Below the pieces are notes generated by a model. It searched no databases and was not told where the DNA came from. It saw nothing but the letters and a program-made list of their open reading frames with translations. This document shows, in pieces, positions 12,942 through 13,354 of a DNA stretch of 13,354 nt. Source of the stretch: Candidatus Bathyarchaeota archaeon (GTDB lineage Archaea; Thermoproteota; Bathyarchaeia; TCS64); NCBI GenBank assembly GCA_030669135.1, contig DAOVEE010000030.1, positions 1 to 13,354 of the forward strand, read 5' to 3'. How positions within the stretch are numbered: the first letter of the stretch is position 1; each line of letters opens with the position of its first letter. Made by a program: the position numbers and the translations under genes.

Positions 12942-13354
12942 CTAGCCTTCAAGCTTCTTAAGGAAGTCTACCAGTTGCCTAGCCCGTATCTCTGAGGTAT
13001 GGTGCTTCATCACGGTCTCGTAGCCGTTGCGGGCGATGCGCTCCCTCTCAGCGTCGTCCTCAAGGTAGTACTCTAGCTTCTCCTTCCAGTTACTCCGGTT
13101 TATCTCGACATAGTTCTCCCCAGCCTCGAAGTGGAGCTCGTCGGCGGACTGGGGCCTGTCCGCCATGACTAGGGTTCCGCTTCCCATGATCTCGAAGAAC
13201 TTCGACACCGGGTAACGGAAGATGCTGCTGCCGAAAATGAAGACCTTGGCCTTGGCGATGGTCTCAGCATACTTGGGGCCAACGATGTATCCCTGTTTCT
13301 CTAGTTCCGGTATGTCTCTTAGGGGGGTTCTGCCCGGTGGGCGCCCCCTCACGA
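12942..13354 (-). CDS. GT-B glycosyltransferase, C-terminal part (CgeB/Glyco_trans_1_2-like), 5'-truncated
   Basis: Only the last 137 or so codons are in the window; the frame is open to base 13354, so the GTG at 13352 is not a supported start. The visible part matches the donor-binding half of GT-B enzymes: YAETIAKAKVFIFGSSIFRYPVSKFFEIMGSGTLVMADRP, with the F-E-x-M-G-S-G-T sugar-nucleotide segment, then HFEAGENYVEINRSNWKEKLEYYL and a closing helix with NGYETVMKHHTSEIRARQLVDFL. This pattern is typical of group 1 transferases of the CgeB/Glyco_trans_1_2 type that build surface polysaccharides. It lies 58 nt upstream of the sulfatase-like gene on the same strand, so it may be the preceding gene of the same glycan operon. 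Donor and acceptor are unknown. Confidence 0.88.
   Translation of the reverse strand, partial: VRGRPPGRTPLRDIPELEKQGYIVGPKYAETIAKAKVFIFGSSIFRYPVSKFFEIMGSGTLVMADRPQSADELHFEAGENYVEINRSNWKEKLEYYLEDDAERERIARNGYETVMKHHTSEIRARQLVDFLKKLEG

Overview
The window is archaeal chromosome. The markers are sn-glycerol-1-phosphate dehydrogenase (the archaeal lipid enzyme), a two-ring archaeal Cdc48/VAT ATPase, an archaeal FEN1 with every catalytic acid at its usual residue number, and A/T-rich TATA-like boxes about 25-40 nt upstream of genes. The DNA is GC-rich and uses many TTG and GTG starts. The protein set fits the TACK archaea; Bathyarchaeia is my best guess, but this cannot be proven from the window. 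No rRNA, tRNA, CRISPR array, transposase or integrase was seen, and no gene-free stretch exceeds 300 bases.

Left part (1-5106, + strand): the 3' part of egsA, then a promoter and a compact set of cdc48, a 69-aa winged-helix-like protein and fen1 (gaps of 9 and 11 nt), then a flavodoxin-fold protein with four clustered cysteines. Middle (5103-6974): a small membrane protein (-) whose stop codon shares a CTAG with the flavoprotein gene, a divergent PH-like protein (+), an ArsR-type winged-helix regulator (+) and an unrecognised 147-aa protein (-). Next (7031-10101, - strand): a SufS-type cysteine desulfurase downstream of glmS.

Right part (8278-13354) looks like surface-glycan metabolism. GlmS supplies glucosamine-6-phosphate, a family-2 glycosyltransferase is divergent from it, and the last genes are two tightly coupled alkaline-phosphatase-superfamily enzymes (sulfatase-like, then phosphodiesterase-like) and the C-terminal part of a GT-B glycosyltransferase. 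The most unusual points are: two convergent gene pairs that each end on a shared CTAG; a hairpin spanning the stop/start junction of the two phosphatase-superfamily genes; the conserved-looking Cdc48/winged-helix/FEN1 arrangement; and several starts that simple ORF calling would misplace (glmS at 10101, the membrane protein at 5594, egsA open at the left edge).
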